DNA of 64,000 bases from Chloroflexota bacterium (lineage in GTDB: Bacteria; Chloroflexota; Dormibacteria; Aeolococcales; Aeolococcaceae), in contig VBIQ01000005.1 of assembly GCA_005880985.1 (NCBI GenBank), positions 310,001-374,000 on the forward strand, read 5' to 3'. Of the stretch, positions 55,377-64,000 are shown one piece after another. Each line of letters opens with the position of its first letter. Within the stretch, counting starts at the first letter, position 1. A program made the position numbers and the translations under genes. The notes under the pieces were generated by a model. It was not told the DNA's origin, did not search any database, and worked only from the letters and a program-made list of their open reading frames with translations.

Positions 55377-56549
55377 ATGCGAGTGATTCTCTATACCGGC
55401 AAGGGCGGGGTCGGAAAGACCTCGGTCGCCGCTGCCACGGCGGTGCGGTGTGCACGGCTTGGACACCGCACTCTGGTGCTGAGCACCGACGCCGCCCACA
55501 GTCTCGCCGACAGTCTCGACGTCGAGGTCGGCGAGCATCCCAACGAGGTCGCCGAGAACCTCTGGGCGCAGGAGGTCAACGCGCTCCACGAGCTGGAGAG
55601 TCACTGGGAGAAGATCCACGTCTACCTGAGTGAGCTCTTCGCCTCGCAGGGTGTCGACGACATCGTTGCCGAGGAGCTGGCCTCGCCGCCGGGGATGGAA
55701 GAGGTGGCCAGCCTGATGTGGATCAAGCACCACCGGCGCACCGAGCAGTTCGACCTGCTGGTGGTTGACTGCGCTCCCACCGGAGAGACCCTGCAGCTGC
55801 TCGCGTTCCCCGACGTGGCCCGCTGGTATCTCAACAAGATCTTCCCCATCGAGCGCCGGGTGATGAAGGTGGCTCGCCCGGTGGTGCAACCGTTTCTCAG
55901 CATCCCCCTCCCGGGCGACGAGATCTTCAGCAGTGTCAAGGAGCTCTTGCTCGACCTGGAGGGGATGAAGCAGGTCCTCGGCGATCCCAAGGTGTGCACC
56001 ACGCGCCTGGTTCTCAACCTCGAGAAGATGGTGATCAAGGAGGCGCAGCGAGCCTTCACCTATCTCAGCCTCTACGACTATCTCACCGACCTGGTGGTGG
56101 TGAACCGGGTGCTCCCGCCGGAGGCCGGAGACGGCTACTTCAGCGGCTGGCGCCAGTCACAGGAGCGCTACTCCGAGGTGGTGGACAGCGCCTTCTCACC
56201 GATCCCCATCCGCCGCACCCGGCTGTTCGAGCACGAGGTGGTGGGGATCGAGCGGCTCGACGATATGGCACGGTCGCTCTTCGGCGACGAGGATCCGTCC
56301 ACCATCTACTACCACTCCGTCCCGCAGCAGGTGCGCAGGCTCGGTACCGGCTACGAGCTGGTGCTGCAGCTGCCCTTCGTCAGCAAGGATGAGGTCGTCC
56401 TCACCCACCGCGAAGGCGAGCTCTTCGTCACCGTCGGCGCGTACAAGCGGGAGATCAGCCTGCCGCGGGTGCTCGCGGGCAGGCAGACCACCTCGGCCAA
56501 GCTCGAAGAGGGCATGCTTCGCATCGGCTTCGGGAGTGCCCGGCGCTGA
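55377..56549 (+). CDS. ArsA/Get3-family ATPase with C-terminal Hsp20-like domain
   Basis: MRVILYTGKGGVGKTSVAAATAVRCARLGHRTLVLSTDAAHSLADSLD...VVDCAPTGETLQLLAFPD...C-term VSKDEVVLTHREGELFVTVGAYKREISLPRVLAGRQTTSAKLEEGMLRIGFG. Confidence 0.93.
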   Translation: MRVILYTGKGGVGKTSVAAATAVRCARLGHRTLVLSTDAAHSLADSLDVEVGEHPNEVAENLWAQEVNALHELESHWEKIHVYLSELFASQGVDDIVAEELASPPGMEEVASLMWIKHHRRTEQFDLLVVDCAPTGETLQLLAFPDVARWYLNKIFPIERRVMKVARPVVQPFLSIPLPGDEIFSSVKELLLDLEGMKQVLGDPKVCTTRLVLNLEKMVIKEAQRAFTYLSLYDYLTDLVVVNRVLPPEAGDGYFSGWRQSQERYSEVVDSAFSPIPIRRTRLFEHEVVGIERLDDMARSLFGDEDPSTIYYHSVPQQVRRLGTGYELVLQLPFVSKDEVVLTHREGELFVTVGAYKREISLPRVLAGRQTTSAKLEEGMLRIGFGSARR

Positions 56550-56785
56550 CTGACGAGCGCTGCGGCATCTGCCCGGGGCGCTTCCTCGGTGAGGCCGGAC
56601 AGCTGCTGGGTCCGGCCGTCGAGGACATCATTCCCCACGAGGCGCAGGTGCACCTCTTCAATGCCCAGCGCGAGCTGCTGCTGGCGGTGAAGCTCACCAT
56701 CGAGCACCACACCCGCTCGCAGCAGGCGGCGGAGCGTCGCGCCCGGCGCCAGCGGCGCCGCCCGGTCCGCGTCGAGCTGGAATGA
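56546..56785 (+). CDS. small conserved-looking protein, possible CTG start (absent from ORF track)
   Basis: Frame between arsA and the M50 gene reads (L)TDERCGICPGRFLGEAGQLLGPAVEDIIPHEAQVHLFNAQRELLLAVKLTIEHHTRSQQAAERRARRQRRRPVRVELE with strong GC third positions; stop overlaps the next ATG (GAATGA). Confidence 0.6.
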   Translation: MTDERCGICPGRFLGEAGQLLGPAVEDIIPHEAQVHLFNAQRELLLAVKLTIEHHTRSQQAAERRARRQRRRPVRVELE

Positions 56786-57528
56786 CCGGCCCGCAGGCCT
56801 ATATCACCGCGGTCGTCTACGCGCTTCCCGGCCTGATCATCGGCTTCACCCTGCACGAGCTGGCCCACGCGGCCACCGCCGTGCGGCTCGGCGATCCCAC
56901 CCCGCGACGTCTCGGCCGGCTCACCCTGGATCCGCGCGAGCACGTCGACCCGGTCGGGCTGGGCCTGCTGCTGACAGTCGGCTTCGGCTGGGCCAAGCCG
57001 GTGGTCTTCAGCCCCGCCTACATCCGCACCGGGCTGCAGCAGGCGGCGGTGGCGGCGGCGGGACCGCTGACCAACCTGCTGCTCGCGGTGGTCTTCGCGG
57101 TGGCGCTGCACGCCGAGCTGGCGACCTCGTCGACCCTGCTGGATCGAGCCGTCCTCAACATGTCACTCGGCCAGGGGGGGCCCGACGTCATCCTCTTCAA
57201 CCTGCTGGTCGAGGCCTTCTTCGTCAACGTCGTGCTCTTCGTCTTCAACAGCCTTCCCGTCCCGGGCCTCGACGGCTACGCGACGGCGCGCGGGCTGCTC
57301 GGCCGGCAGCTCCCCGATGTCTTCCGCTGGATGGAGGCCAACCGGCAGCTCATCTACCTCGGTCTGATCCTGCTGATCTTCGTGCTTCCCCAGTTTCAAG
57401 GCGGCGTCAACCCCCTGTACTCCACCATCCTCCACGTCAACGACTTCCTCTATCACCACTTCGTCGACAGCTCGTCGACGGTGGTGGGAAGCCTCCCCAA
57501 CATTTTCAACCTGTTCCAGCAGCAGTGA
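56782..57528 (+). CDS. site-2 protease family (M50) membrane metalloprotease
   Basis: GFTLHELAHAATAVRLGDPTPRRLGRLTLDPREHVDPVG...NSLPVPGLDGYATARGLL. Confidence 0.92.
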   Translation: MTGPQAYITAVVYALPGLIIGFTLHELAHAATAVRLGDPTPRRLGRLTLDPREHVDPVGLGLLLTVGFGWAKPVVFSPAYIRTGLQQAAVAAAGPLTNLLLAVVFAVALHAELATSSTLLDRAVLNMSLGQGGPDVILFNLLVEAFFVNVVLFVFNSLPVPGLDGYATARGLLGRQLPDVFRWMEANRQLIYLGLILLIFVLPQFQGGVNPLYSTILHVNDFLYHHFVDSSSTVVGSLPNIFNLFQQQ

Positions 57529-58925
57529 CCGCCGCGCCGACGCCGCGCGAGCTCCCGTCGGTCGATGCGCTGGCCGCGCATCCGGGGCTGTCGCGATGGC
57601 ACGAGGCCCCGGCGGTGCGCGCCCGAGCCGCCCGCTCGGTGCTGGAGGAGGAGCGGACCGCGCGCCGGGGCGGGACCACCCGCTATCCCGACGGCGACGC
57701 GCTCGCGGCCGCGGTGGCGCTGCGACTGGGCCGCCTGCTGGATCCCGGGCCGCGCCGGGTGATCAACGCGACCGGCACCGTGGTCCACACCAACCTCGGG
57801 CGCGCACCCCTCTCCGCGGCGGCACGCGCGGCGGCGGTGCGCGCCGCCGGGTACTGCGACCTCGAGTACGACCTCGGCCCCGGCGTGCGCGGGTCGCGAC
57901 AGGACCACCTGGCACCGCTGGTGGCGGAGCTGTGCGCTGCCGAGGACGCGCTGGTCGTCACCAACAACGCCGCCGCCGTGCTGCTGACGATGACGGCGCT
58001 GTGCCGCGGCGGGGAGGTGCTGGTCTCTCGAGGCGAGGCGGTGGAGATCGGCGGCGGCTTCCGCATCCCCGATGTGATGCGGCAGTCGGGTGCGCGGATG
58101 GTCGATGTCGGCACCACCAACCGCACCCGCGCCGCCGATTACGCCACCGCGATCACCCCGCGGACCCGGGCCATCGTCCGCGTTCACGCCTCGAACTTCA
58201 GCATCCGCGGTTTCACCGAGCGGCCGACCACCGCGGAGTGCGCCACGATCGCGCGCGAGCACGGGCTGCTGCTGATCGAGGATGCCGGAAGCGGGGCGCT
58301 GCTGGACCCGCCGGCCGGGCGACCCGAGCTGGCCGGAGAACCGGTGCTGGCGTCGGTCGTCGCCGCCGGAGCCGACATCGTGCTCGCCAGTGGCGACAAG
58401 CTCTGCGGCGGGCCGCAGGCAGGTGTCGTCGCCGGCCGCGCCGACCCGATCGGCCGAATGCGCCGCCACCCGCTGATGCGAGCGCTGCGTCCCGACAAGA
58501 TGATCGTCGCGGCGCTCGGCGCCACCCTGGCCGCCTACCTGCGGAGCGACGCGGTGGAGAGCATCCCGGTTCAGCGCATGCTCAACCGCAGCGACGCCGA
58601 CCTGGCCGGCGACGCCCGGGCGTGGACGGCTCGACTTCGCGACGCCGGGGTGGCGGCGGAGGCGGTTGCGGCGGCGAGCACGGTCGGCGGCGGCTCGGCG
58701 CCGGAAGCGGCGCTGCCGACCACGTGCGTGGTCCTGCCGGGGCCGACGGGGCGGCTGCTGGCCGCGCTGCGCGCCGCCGATCCTCCGGTGGTGGCCCGCG
58801 CCGAGGGCGGCCGCGTCTGGCTCGACCCGCGGACCGTGCTGACCGATGAGGCGGACACCCTGATCGACTGCGTCCGCCAAGCCTGGGAGGCGGTGCATCC
58901 CACGCCCGTGGGCCGTCCCCGCTGA
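57525..58925 (+). CDS. selA: L-seryl-tRNA(Sec) selenium transferase
   Basis: GPRRVINATGTVVHTNLGRAPLSAAARAA...YCDLEYDLGPGVRGSRQDHLAPLVAEL...VLASGDKLCGGPQAGVVAGR (PLP Lys). Confidence 0.96.
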   Translation: MTAAPTPRELPSVDALAAHPGLSRWHEAPAVRARAARSVLEEERTARRGGTTRYPDGDALAAAVALRLGRLLDPGPRRVINATGTVVHTNLGRAPLSAAARAAAVRAAGYCDLEYDLGPGVRGSRQDHLAPLVAELCAAEDALVVTNNAAAVLLTMTALCRGGEVLVSRGEAVEIGGGFRIPDVMRQSGARMVDVGTTNRTRAADYATAITPRTRAIVRVHASNFSIRGFTERPTTAECATIAREHGLLLIEDAGSGALLDPPAGRPELAGEPVLASVVAAGADIVLASGDKLCGGPQAGVVAGRADPIGRMRRHPLMRALRPDKMIVAALGATLAAYLRSDAVESIPVQRMLNRSDADLAGDARAWTARLRDAGVAAEAVAAASTVGGGSAPEAALPTTCVVLPGPTGRLLAALRAADPPVVARAEGGRVWLDPRTVLTDEADTLIDCVRQAWEAVHPTPVGRPR

Positions 58926-58960
58926 AGACGCCGCGGCACCCCTCGGTCACCGTCGAAGGG

Positions 58961-59449
58961 GTGGGCTATGCGATCTCCGGAGCCCAGGTCGCCATCGTCG
59001 ACGGCGACCTGGTGCTGCTGCAGCTGCGGCCCTGGCCGCCGGGATGGGAGCTGCCCGGCGGTCATTGCCAGGGCGATGAGGACCCGGCCGGCTGTGCCGC
59101 CCGCGAGGCGGAGGAGGAGACGGGGCTGTCGATCACCATCGCCGGCCTGGTCGGCGTCTACAGCTGGGCAGGGCTGCGCCGCAGCGCCGACGCGGTCTAC
59201 TGGGCCGACGCCACCGGGGCCCGGCCGCGCCGCAGCCTGGAGTCGCTCCGGGCGCGCTTCGTGTCGCCCGCCGAGCTGCCCGCGACCGTCTTCCCCTGGA
59301 TCCCGCAGCGGGTGCGCGACAGCGTCGCCGCCGCCGCCGGCGCGCCGCCGGTGCACCGCGTCCAGCCCGTCGGGTTGCGCCACGTGCTGTTCTTCGGCGG
59401 CCGCTGGGCCGGCTGGCTTCTCGACCGGCTGCGCCGTGGCCGCCGCTGA
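58961..59449 (+). CDS. Nudix hydrolase
   Basis: Nudix box GGHCQGDEDPAGCAAREAEEETGL. Confidence 0.88.
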   Translation: MGYAISGAQVAIVDGDLVLLQLRPWPPGWELPGGHCQGDEDPAGCAAREAEEETGLSITIAGLVGVYSWAGLRRSADAVYWADATGARPRRSLESLRARFVSPAELPATVFPWIPQRVRDSVAAAAGAPPVHRVQPVGLRHVLFFGGRWAGWLLDRLRRGRR

Positions 59450-59485
59450 CCGGCATCGGGGAAGGGTGCGGCGCTGATGCGGTGC

Positions 59486-59491
59486 TACGGT
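59486..59491 (+). promoter_or_regulatory. leaderless-type -10 box TACGGT, 8 nt before GTG of selB
   Basis: TACGGT-N8-GTG. Confidence 0.45.
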
Positions 59492-59499
59492 GACCGGCC

Positions 59500-61395
59500 G
59501 TGCGATACGTCATCGGCACCGCGGGGCACGTCGACCATGGCAAGTCCTCGCTGGTGCTGGCGCTGACCGGGACCGATCCCGACCGCCTCGTCGAGGAGAA
59601 GCGGCGGGGCATGACCATCGAGCTGGGCTTTGCCTCCTGGACCCTGCCCGGCGGCGAGCCGGTCGGCATCATCGACGTCCCCGGTCACCGGCGCTTCGTC
59701 CGCACCATGCTGGCCGGCGCACAGGGCATCGACCTGGTGCTGCTGGTGATCGCCGCCGACGAGGGGGTGATGCCCCAGACGCGCGAGCATCTCGCCATCT
59801 GCGAGCTGCTGGGTGCGCAGCGGGCGGTGGTGGCGCTGAGCAAGTCGGACCTCGTCGACGGCGACATGCTGGAGCTGGCCCGGGGCGAGGTGCGCGAGGT
59901 GATCGCCGCCTCGTCGATGCGCGGCGCGCCGGTCGTCGCCTGCTCGTCGGTGACGGGCCACGGCCTGGCGGAGCTCGCCACCACCGTTGGGCGGACCCTC
60001 GCGTCGGCGACGCCCCGCGCCGATCACGGACGCCCCCGGCTGTACATCGACCGCAGCTTCTCCCTCCCCGGGTTTGGGACGATCGTGACGGGAACGCTCG
60101 AGGGCGGGGCCCTGCACCCCGGAGAGGAGGTGAGCGCGCTTCCCGGCGACCACCGGGCCCGCATCCGCGGGTTGCAGCACCACGGCCGCGCCGTCGAGCG
60201 GGCCGAGCCGGGGACGCGCACCGCGGTCAATCTGACCGGACTGTCGCATCGCGAGCTCCGCCGCGGCATGGCGCTGGTCCGGCCCGGCGTGCTCGCCGCG
60301 ACCGCCCGCATCGATGTGCGGGTGCGGCTGCTCGAGGCGGCGCCGGCGGCGCTGCGCCACCGTGGCGGGGTCGTCCTCTACCTCGGCACCGCGGAGATCG
60401 CGGCCGGGGTCTGGCTGCTCGATGGCGCGGAGCTGGACCCGGGCGCGAGTGGATACGCCCAGCTCGACCTGGCGACGCCCGTGTGCGCCGCGCCCGGCGA
60501 TCGCTTCGTCCTCCGTCGCGCCGCTCCCGCCGCGACCCTGGGCGGAGGAGTGGTGCTCGACATCGCCCCCCATCGGCACCGCCGCCGCGACCGCGAGGTC
60601 GCCACTGCCCTGGAGCGGCGCGAGCGGGGAGGCCTCGAGGCGCTGGTCGCCGAGGAGCTGCGCAAGGCGCGCCTCGGCGCCGAGCCGGCGGCGCTGGTCA
60701 GCGTCTGCGGCGCCGGGCGCAAGGAGATCGAGGCCACCCTCGCGCGGCTTGGCCCGCAGGTTCGGCCGCTCGGCGCCCGCCGGATCGCGGCAGAGCGCTG
60801 GACCCAGCTGCGGGAGGCCTCGGCCTCGCTGCTCGAGGCGTTCCACGCCGCCGAGCCGCTGCGCGCCGGCATGTCGCGGGAGGAATGGCGAAGCCGGTTG
60901 CGCCTGCCGGCGGCGGTCGCCACCGATGTCGCCCACGCGCTGAGCTCCGAGGGAGCGCTCGCCGAACGCGACGCGCAGCTCGCACTCCCGGGTCGCGGTG
61001 GCGATGTCCCCGACGCGGCCCGCGCGGCGGCGAACGCGGTGCTCGCGGTACTGGAGAAGCGCGGCCTCGATCCGCCGCCCATGTCCGAGCTTCGCTCCGC
61101 CGGACTGACCCCGCCGCTGCTGCGACTGCTGATCGACGAGCGCCGCGTGGTCCGCATCGCGCCCGACGTCGTCCTCTCCGCCGGCGCCTACGCGCAGGCC
61201 CTCGGCGCGGTCGAGGCGGCGCTCGCGCAGATGGGCGAGGCGACGGTGGCCCAACTTCGCGACCGCCTCGGCGCCACGCGCCGGGTCGTCGTGCCTCTGC
61301 TGGAGAGCCTGGACAGCGCCCGGGTCACCATCCGCGATGGCGACATACGCCGGCTGCGCCGGCGGCCGTCACCGATGACGTCACCGTCGCGGTGA
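59500..61395 (+). CDS. selB: selenocysteine-specific translation elongation factor
   Basis: MRYVIGTAGHVDHGKSSLVLALTGTDPDRLVEEKRRGMTIELGFASW...IIDVPGHRRFVRTMLAGAQGIDLVLLVIAADEGVMPQTREHL; winged-helix C-terminal region. GTG start. Confidence 0.96.
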   Translation: MRYVIGTAGHVDHGKSSLVLALTGTDPDRLVEEKRRGMTIELGFASWTLPGGEPVGIIDVPGHRRFVRTMLAGAQGIDLVLLVIAADEGVMPQTREHLAICELLGAQRAVVALSKSDLVDGDMLELARGEVREVIAASSMRGAPVVACSSVTGHGLAELATTVGRTLASATPRADHGRPRLYIDRSFSLPGFGTIVTGTLEGGALHPGEEVSALPGDHRARIRGLQHHGRAVERAEPGTRTAVNLTGLSHRELRRGMALVRPGVLAATARIDVRVRLLEAAPAALRHRGGVVLYLGTAEIAAGVWLLDGAELDPGASGYAQLDLATPVCAAPGDRFVLRRAAPAATLGGGVVLDIAPHRHRRRDREVATALERRERGGLEALVAEELRKARLGAEPAALVSVCGAGRKEIEATLARLGPQVRPLGARRIAAERWTQLREASASLLEAFHAAEPLRAGMSREEWRSRLRLPAAVATDVAHALSSEGALAERDAQLALPGRGGDVPDAARAAANAVLAVLEKRGLDPPPMSELRSAGLTPPLLRLLIDERRVVRIAPDVVLSAGAYAQALGAVEAALAQMGEATVAQLRDRLGATRRVVVPLLESLDSARVTIRDGDIRRLRRRPSPMTSPSR

Positions 61396-62384
61396 CCACC
61401 GCCGGTCTCTTCGTCGCCAGCATCCTGATCATCGTCGGGGGGTCCGAGCTCTTCACCAACGCGGTGGAATGGGCGGGACACCGCCTGGGACTGGCGCGCG
61501 GCGCCACCGGCAGCCTGCTCGCTGCGCTGGGGACCGCTCTTCCGGAGACGACGGTGCCCATCGTCGCCGTCGCCGGCCGTCGCCCGTCGGCCGACGGCGT
61601 CGCCGTCGGAGCCATCCTCGGCGCCCCGCTTCTCCTGCTGACGCTGGGCCTGGCGGTCACCGGCATCGCGGTTCTGTCGCGACACGACGCGCGTGAGCTG
61701 GTGGTGGAGCCCCGTCAGGTGCACCGCGACCTCGGCACCTTCATCGCCGGGTTCAGCATTCTGATGGTCGGCTTCGTCCTTCCTGAGTGGGCTCGGGTTG
61801 TGGCGGCGATTGCGGTGCTGGTGCTCTATGCCGGCTATGTCCGAGCCACCCTGCGCGGCGGCGATCCGTCGCTGACCGAACCCGAGCCGCTCCACCTCGT
61901 CCGCCGGCGTCCCGGTGCCCCGCCGTCCGCGCTCATCGGCCTGCAGCTGATGGTCGGAGTCGCCGCGCTGATCGGGGGAGCGGAGCTCTTCGTCCGTGCC
62001 ATCGAGGATCTGGCGCATTCGCTCACCCTTGCTCCGCTTCTGCTGTCGCTGGTGGTGGTGCCGGTCGCCACCGAGCTGCCGGAGACCCTCAACAGCGTCC
62101 TCTGGGTGCGCGCCCGCAGCGACTGGCTCGCGCTCGGCAACGTTGCCGGGGCCACCGCCTTTCAGGCCTGCATCCCCGGGGCGTTCGGGCTCGTCTTCAC
62201 CAGCTGGCGGCCGGGACCCCTGGGACTTGCCAGCGCTCTGCTCAGCCTGGCGATGTCGGGGGCGGTTCTGGCGCTGCTCCGGCGTGGCCGCAGCCGGGGC
62301 TGGTGGTTGCTCTGTTGCGGGTTACCCTGGGTGGTGCTGGTGGCGGTGATCGCCACCACCGGCCAGAGGCTGCAGGCGTCGTGA
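61392..62384 (+). CDS. sodium/calcium exchanger family (CaCA) membrane protein
   Basis: GGSELFTNAVEWAGHRLGLARGATGSLLAALGTALPETTVPIVAV...GGAELFVRAIEDLAHSLTLAPLLLSLVVVPVATELPETLNSVLW (two alpha repeats). GTG start overlaps selB stop. Confidence 0.88.
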   Translation: MTTAGLFVASILIIVGGSELFTNAVEWAGHRLGLARGATGSLLAALGTALPETTVPIVAVAGRRPSADGVAVGAILGAPLLLLTLGLAVTGIAVLSRHDARELVVEPRQVHRDLGTFIAGFSILMVGFVLPEWARVVAAIAVLVLYAGYVRATLRGGDPSLTEPEPLHLVRRRPGAPPSALIGLQLMVGVAALIGGAELFVRAIEDLAHSLTLAPLLLSLVVVPVATELPETLNSVLWVRARSDWLALGNVAGATAFQACIPGAFGLVFTSWRPGPLGLASALLSLAMSGAVLALLRRGRSRGWWLLCCGLPWVVLVAVIATTGQRLQAS

Positions 62385-62429
62385 TCACGCGTGCCCGCCG
62401 CCGCACGGTGCAGCGCCGCGAGCATCGCA

Positions 62430-62939
62430 CTACCGGGCGACGGCGACCTCGATCGGGGTCAGCATGCGGATCGCGTGCCGCCGTACCAGCAGCATCGCCT
62501 CACGGCGTTCCATCTCGGTGCCGATGATCTCCGCGTCGGTCACCGGAAGGAACTCGGATCCGCCCATGTTGACGAACCGTTCCACGGTGATGTCCGGGAC
62601 CATGTGCATGTCGCCGTCGACGATGTAGTCGCCCACCAGCATGCGCATCCGCCGCCGCTGCTTGGCGACGCGAAGCTCGACCAGCGGTGGCCGCTCCTTG
62701 TCGGGGATCACGAAGAGCAACTGCGAGGTGGTCACCGCCACCTCGGAGAGATCGGTGCCGAAACCCTCGGCACCCTCGAGGGTGGCATCGCCGAGCACCA
62801 GCATCGGGCGACCGCTGCTCTCGTTGAGATGGTCGGAGACGCGCTGCACGCCCGAGCGCAGCAGGCGACCGCGGACGATGAAGTCGGACCCGATCAGGGT
62901 GAGGACGGTGGCGTCGTCGGGGGGGGCCATGGCGGGCAT
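62430..62939 (-). CDS. hypothetical conserved-type protein
   Basis: LTLIGSDFIVRGRLLRSGVQRVSDHLNESSGRPMLVLGDATLEGAEGFGTDLSEVAVTTSQLLFVIPDKERPPLVELRVAKQRRRMRMLVGDYIVDGDMHMVPDITVERFVNMGGSEFLPVTDAEI. Confidence 0.7.
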   Translation of the reverse strand: MPAMAPPDDATVLTLIGSDFIVRGRLLRSGVQRVSDHLNESSGRPMLVLGDATLEGAEGFGTDLSEVAVTTSQLLFVIPDKERPPLVELRVAKQRRRMRMLVGDYIVDGDMHMVPDITVERFVNMGGSEFLPVTDAEIIGTEMERREAMLLVRRHAIRMLTPIEVAVAR

Positions 62940-63049
62940 GATGCCAGCTGGGAGGCGCTCCTGTGCTGCGGCCTCGCCCGATGCGGCACACTGCCCGGTC
63001 GCGCCGGTGCGGCGCTCTGTGCCTCGGTCAGCGTTGGAGTAAGCATTTC

Positions 63050-63949
63050 ATGAACCTGGACGCGAAGGTCGCGGTGGTCACCGGCAGCGGTCGCGGCATC
63101 GGACGCGCCTACGCCCAGGCGCTGGCGGCGGCCGGCGCCGCGGTGGTCGTCAACGACGTCGACGGCGACGTCGCCCAGGAGGCCGTCGACTCGATCACCG
63201 GCGCCGGCGGCCGAGCCGTGTCGGAGGTCGTCGGGGTGGCCAGCAGCGAGGCCGCCGACCGCCTCGTCAACCGCGCCGTCGAGGCCTTCGGCCGCCTCGA
63301 CGTGATGTGCACCAACGCCGGCATCCTGCGCGACCGGGTGCTCTGGAAGATGACCGACGAGGACTTCGACGCGGTGATCGAGACCCACCTGCGCGGCACC
63401 TTCACCTGCGCCCGTGCCGCCGCGACCCGGATGCGCGAGCAGGGCGACGGCGGCCGCATCGTGGTGGTGTCGTCGATCGCCGGACAGCGCGGCAACTTCG
63501 GACAGACCAACTATGCCGCCGCCAAGGCGGGCATCGCGGCGTTCGCGCGCACCTGGGCGATGGAACTCGCCAAGTCCAACATCACCGTCAACGCCATCGT
63601 CCCCAATGCCATCACCCGGATGATCGCCACCATCCCCGGCATGGGACCGCTGGTCGAGGCCGCCGAGCGCGGCGAGCCGATCGACGACTCGATCCGCAAG
63701 GGCATGGGCATGGGTCGCCCCGAGGATGTGGCACCGCTCATCGTCTTCCTCGCCTCCGACGCCGCCAAGGATGTCACCGGCCAGTGCGTCGGTCTCGGCG
63801 GCGACAAGCTGTCGCTGTGGTCGCATCCGCAGGAGATCCGCGTCGCCTATCGCGATGGGGGTTGGTCAGCCGACGACATCGCCGCGGTCTGGAGCACAGC
63901 GGTGGGACAGCGGCTGGAGACCTACGGCATCCCGTTCCTGGGCGGCTAG
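63050..63949 (+). CDS. SDR-family oxidoreductase
   Basis: MNLDAKVAVVTGSGRGIGRAYAQALAAAGAAVVVNDVDGD...NAGILRD...NYAAAKAGIAAFARTWAMELAKSNITVNAIVPNA. Start ATG 63050. Confidence 0.94.
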   Translation: MNLDAKVAVVTGSGRGIGRAYAQALAAAGAAVVVNDVDGDVAQEAVDSITGAGGRAVSEVVGVASSEAADRLVNRAVEAFGRLDVMCTNAGILRDRVLWKMTDEDFDAVIETHLRGTFTCARAAATRMREQGDGGRIVVVSSIAGQRGNFGQTNYAAAKAGIAAFARTWAMELAKSNITVNAIVPNAITRMIATIPGMGPLVEAAERGEPIDDSIRKGMGMGRPEDVAPLIVFLASDAAKDVTGQCVGLGGDKLSLWSHPQEIRVAYRDGGWSADDIAAVWSTAVGQRLETYGIPFLGG

Positions 63950-64000
63950 CGGGCGGCGATCCGCGGCGACCTGCGACGACGCTCCCTGCTCGACGCTCGG

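Noticed and set aside
59490-62384. 964-aa ORF spanning selB in another frame
   Set aside because: Only the C-terminal part from GTG 61392 is real (CaCA exchanger); the N-terminal part is an out-of-frame reading of selB.
1-64000. tRNA (including tRNA-Sec), rRNA, CRISPR arrays, transposases, phage genes
   Set aside because: Looked through the intergenic regions for GGTTCGA-type T-loops, repeat-spacer periodicity and IS/phage protein motifs; none found by eye. A tRNAscan/Aragorn run would be decisive.

Overview
64 kb of a high-GC bacterial chromosome with dense housekeeping gene content. The lineage is probably Chloroflexota/Dormibacterota/Actinobacteria-like, but this was not established. I found no CRISPR array, prophage, transposase, rRNA or tRNA. 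Main blocks: (i) SAM methyltransferase / biotin carboxylase / biotinylated carboxyltransferase-like protein; (ii) NarL-type two-component system; (iii) purE-purD-guaA-guaB3 purine cluster; (iv) a frame-disrupted acyltransferase next to an epimerase; (v) glutamate dehydrogenase, a PhaR-type PHA regulator and a divergent Lys/Arg-rich histone H1-like repeat protein; (vi) threonine aldolase and a GGDEF protein; (vii) LPG-synthase-like membrane protein, epimerase, infA and a transmembrane pseudokinase-like protein; (viii) metH, a hairpin-dense convergent spacer and an M55 D-aminopeptidase; (ix) thiolase, GT39-like protein, TldE/TldD, Tat-exported molybdopterin oxidoreductase with a cytochrome b; (x) five-gene peptide ABC transporter; (xi) a second NarL-type two-component system; (xii) hom-thrC-thrB-lysC-DUF951-ychF; (xiii) ArsA-like ATPase / small ORF / site-2 protease; (xiv) selA-Nudix-selB-CaCA exchanger. 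Most interesting signals: a carboxyltransferase that seems to have lost its metal/carboxy-lysine residues; a terminator/antiterminator leader before guaB3; about a dozen genes with a TANNNT box 6-10 nt before the start codon (leaderless transcription); a PhaF-like histone/phasin candidate next to a PhaR regulator; a six-hairpin intergenic element with an inverted hairpin copy across dppA; a putative structured RNA after ychF; and a pseudokinase. All calls come from reading the sequence and the supplied ORF track; no database search was run.
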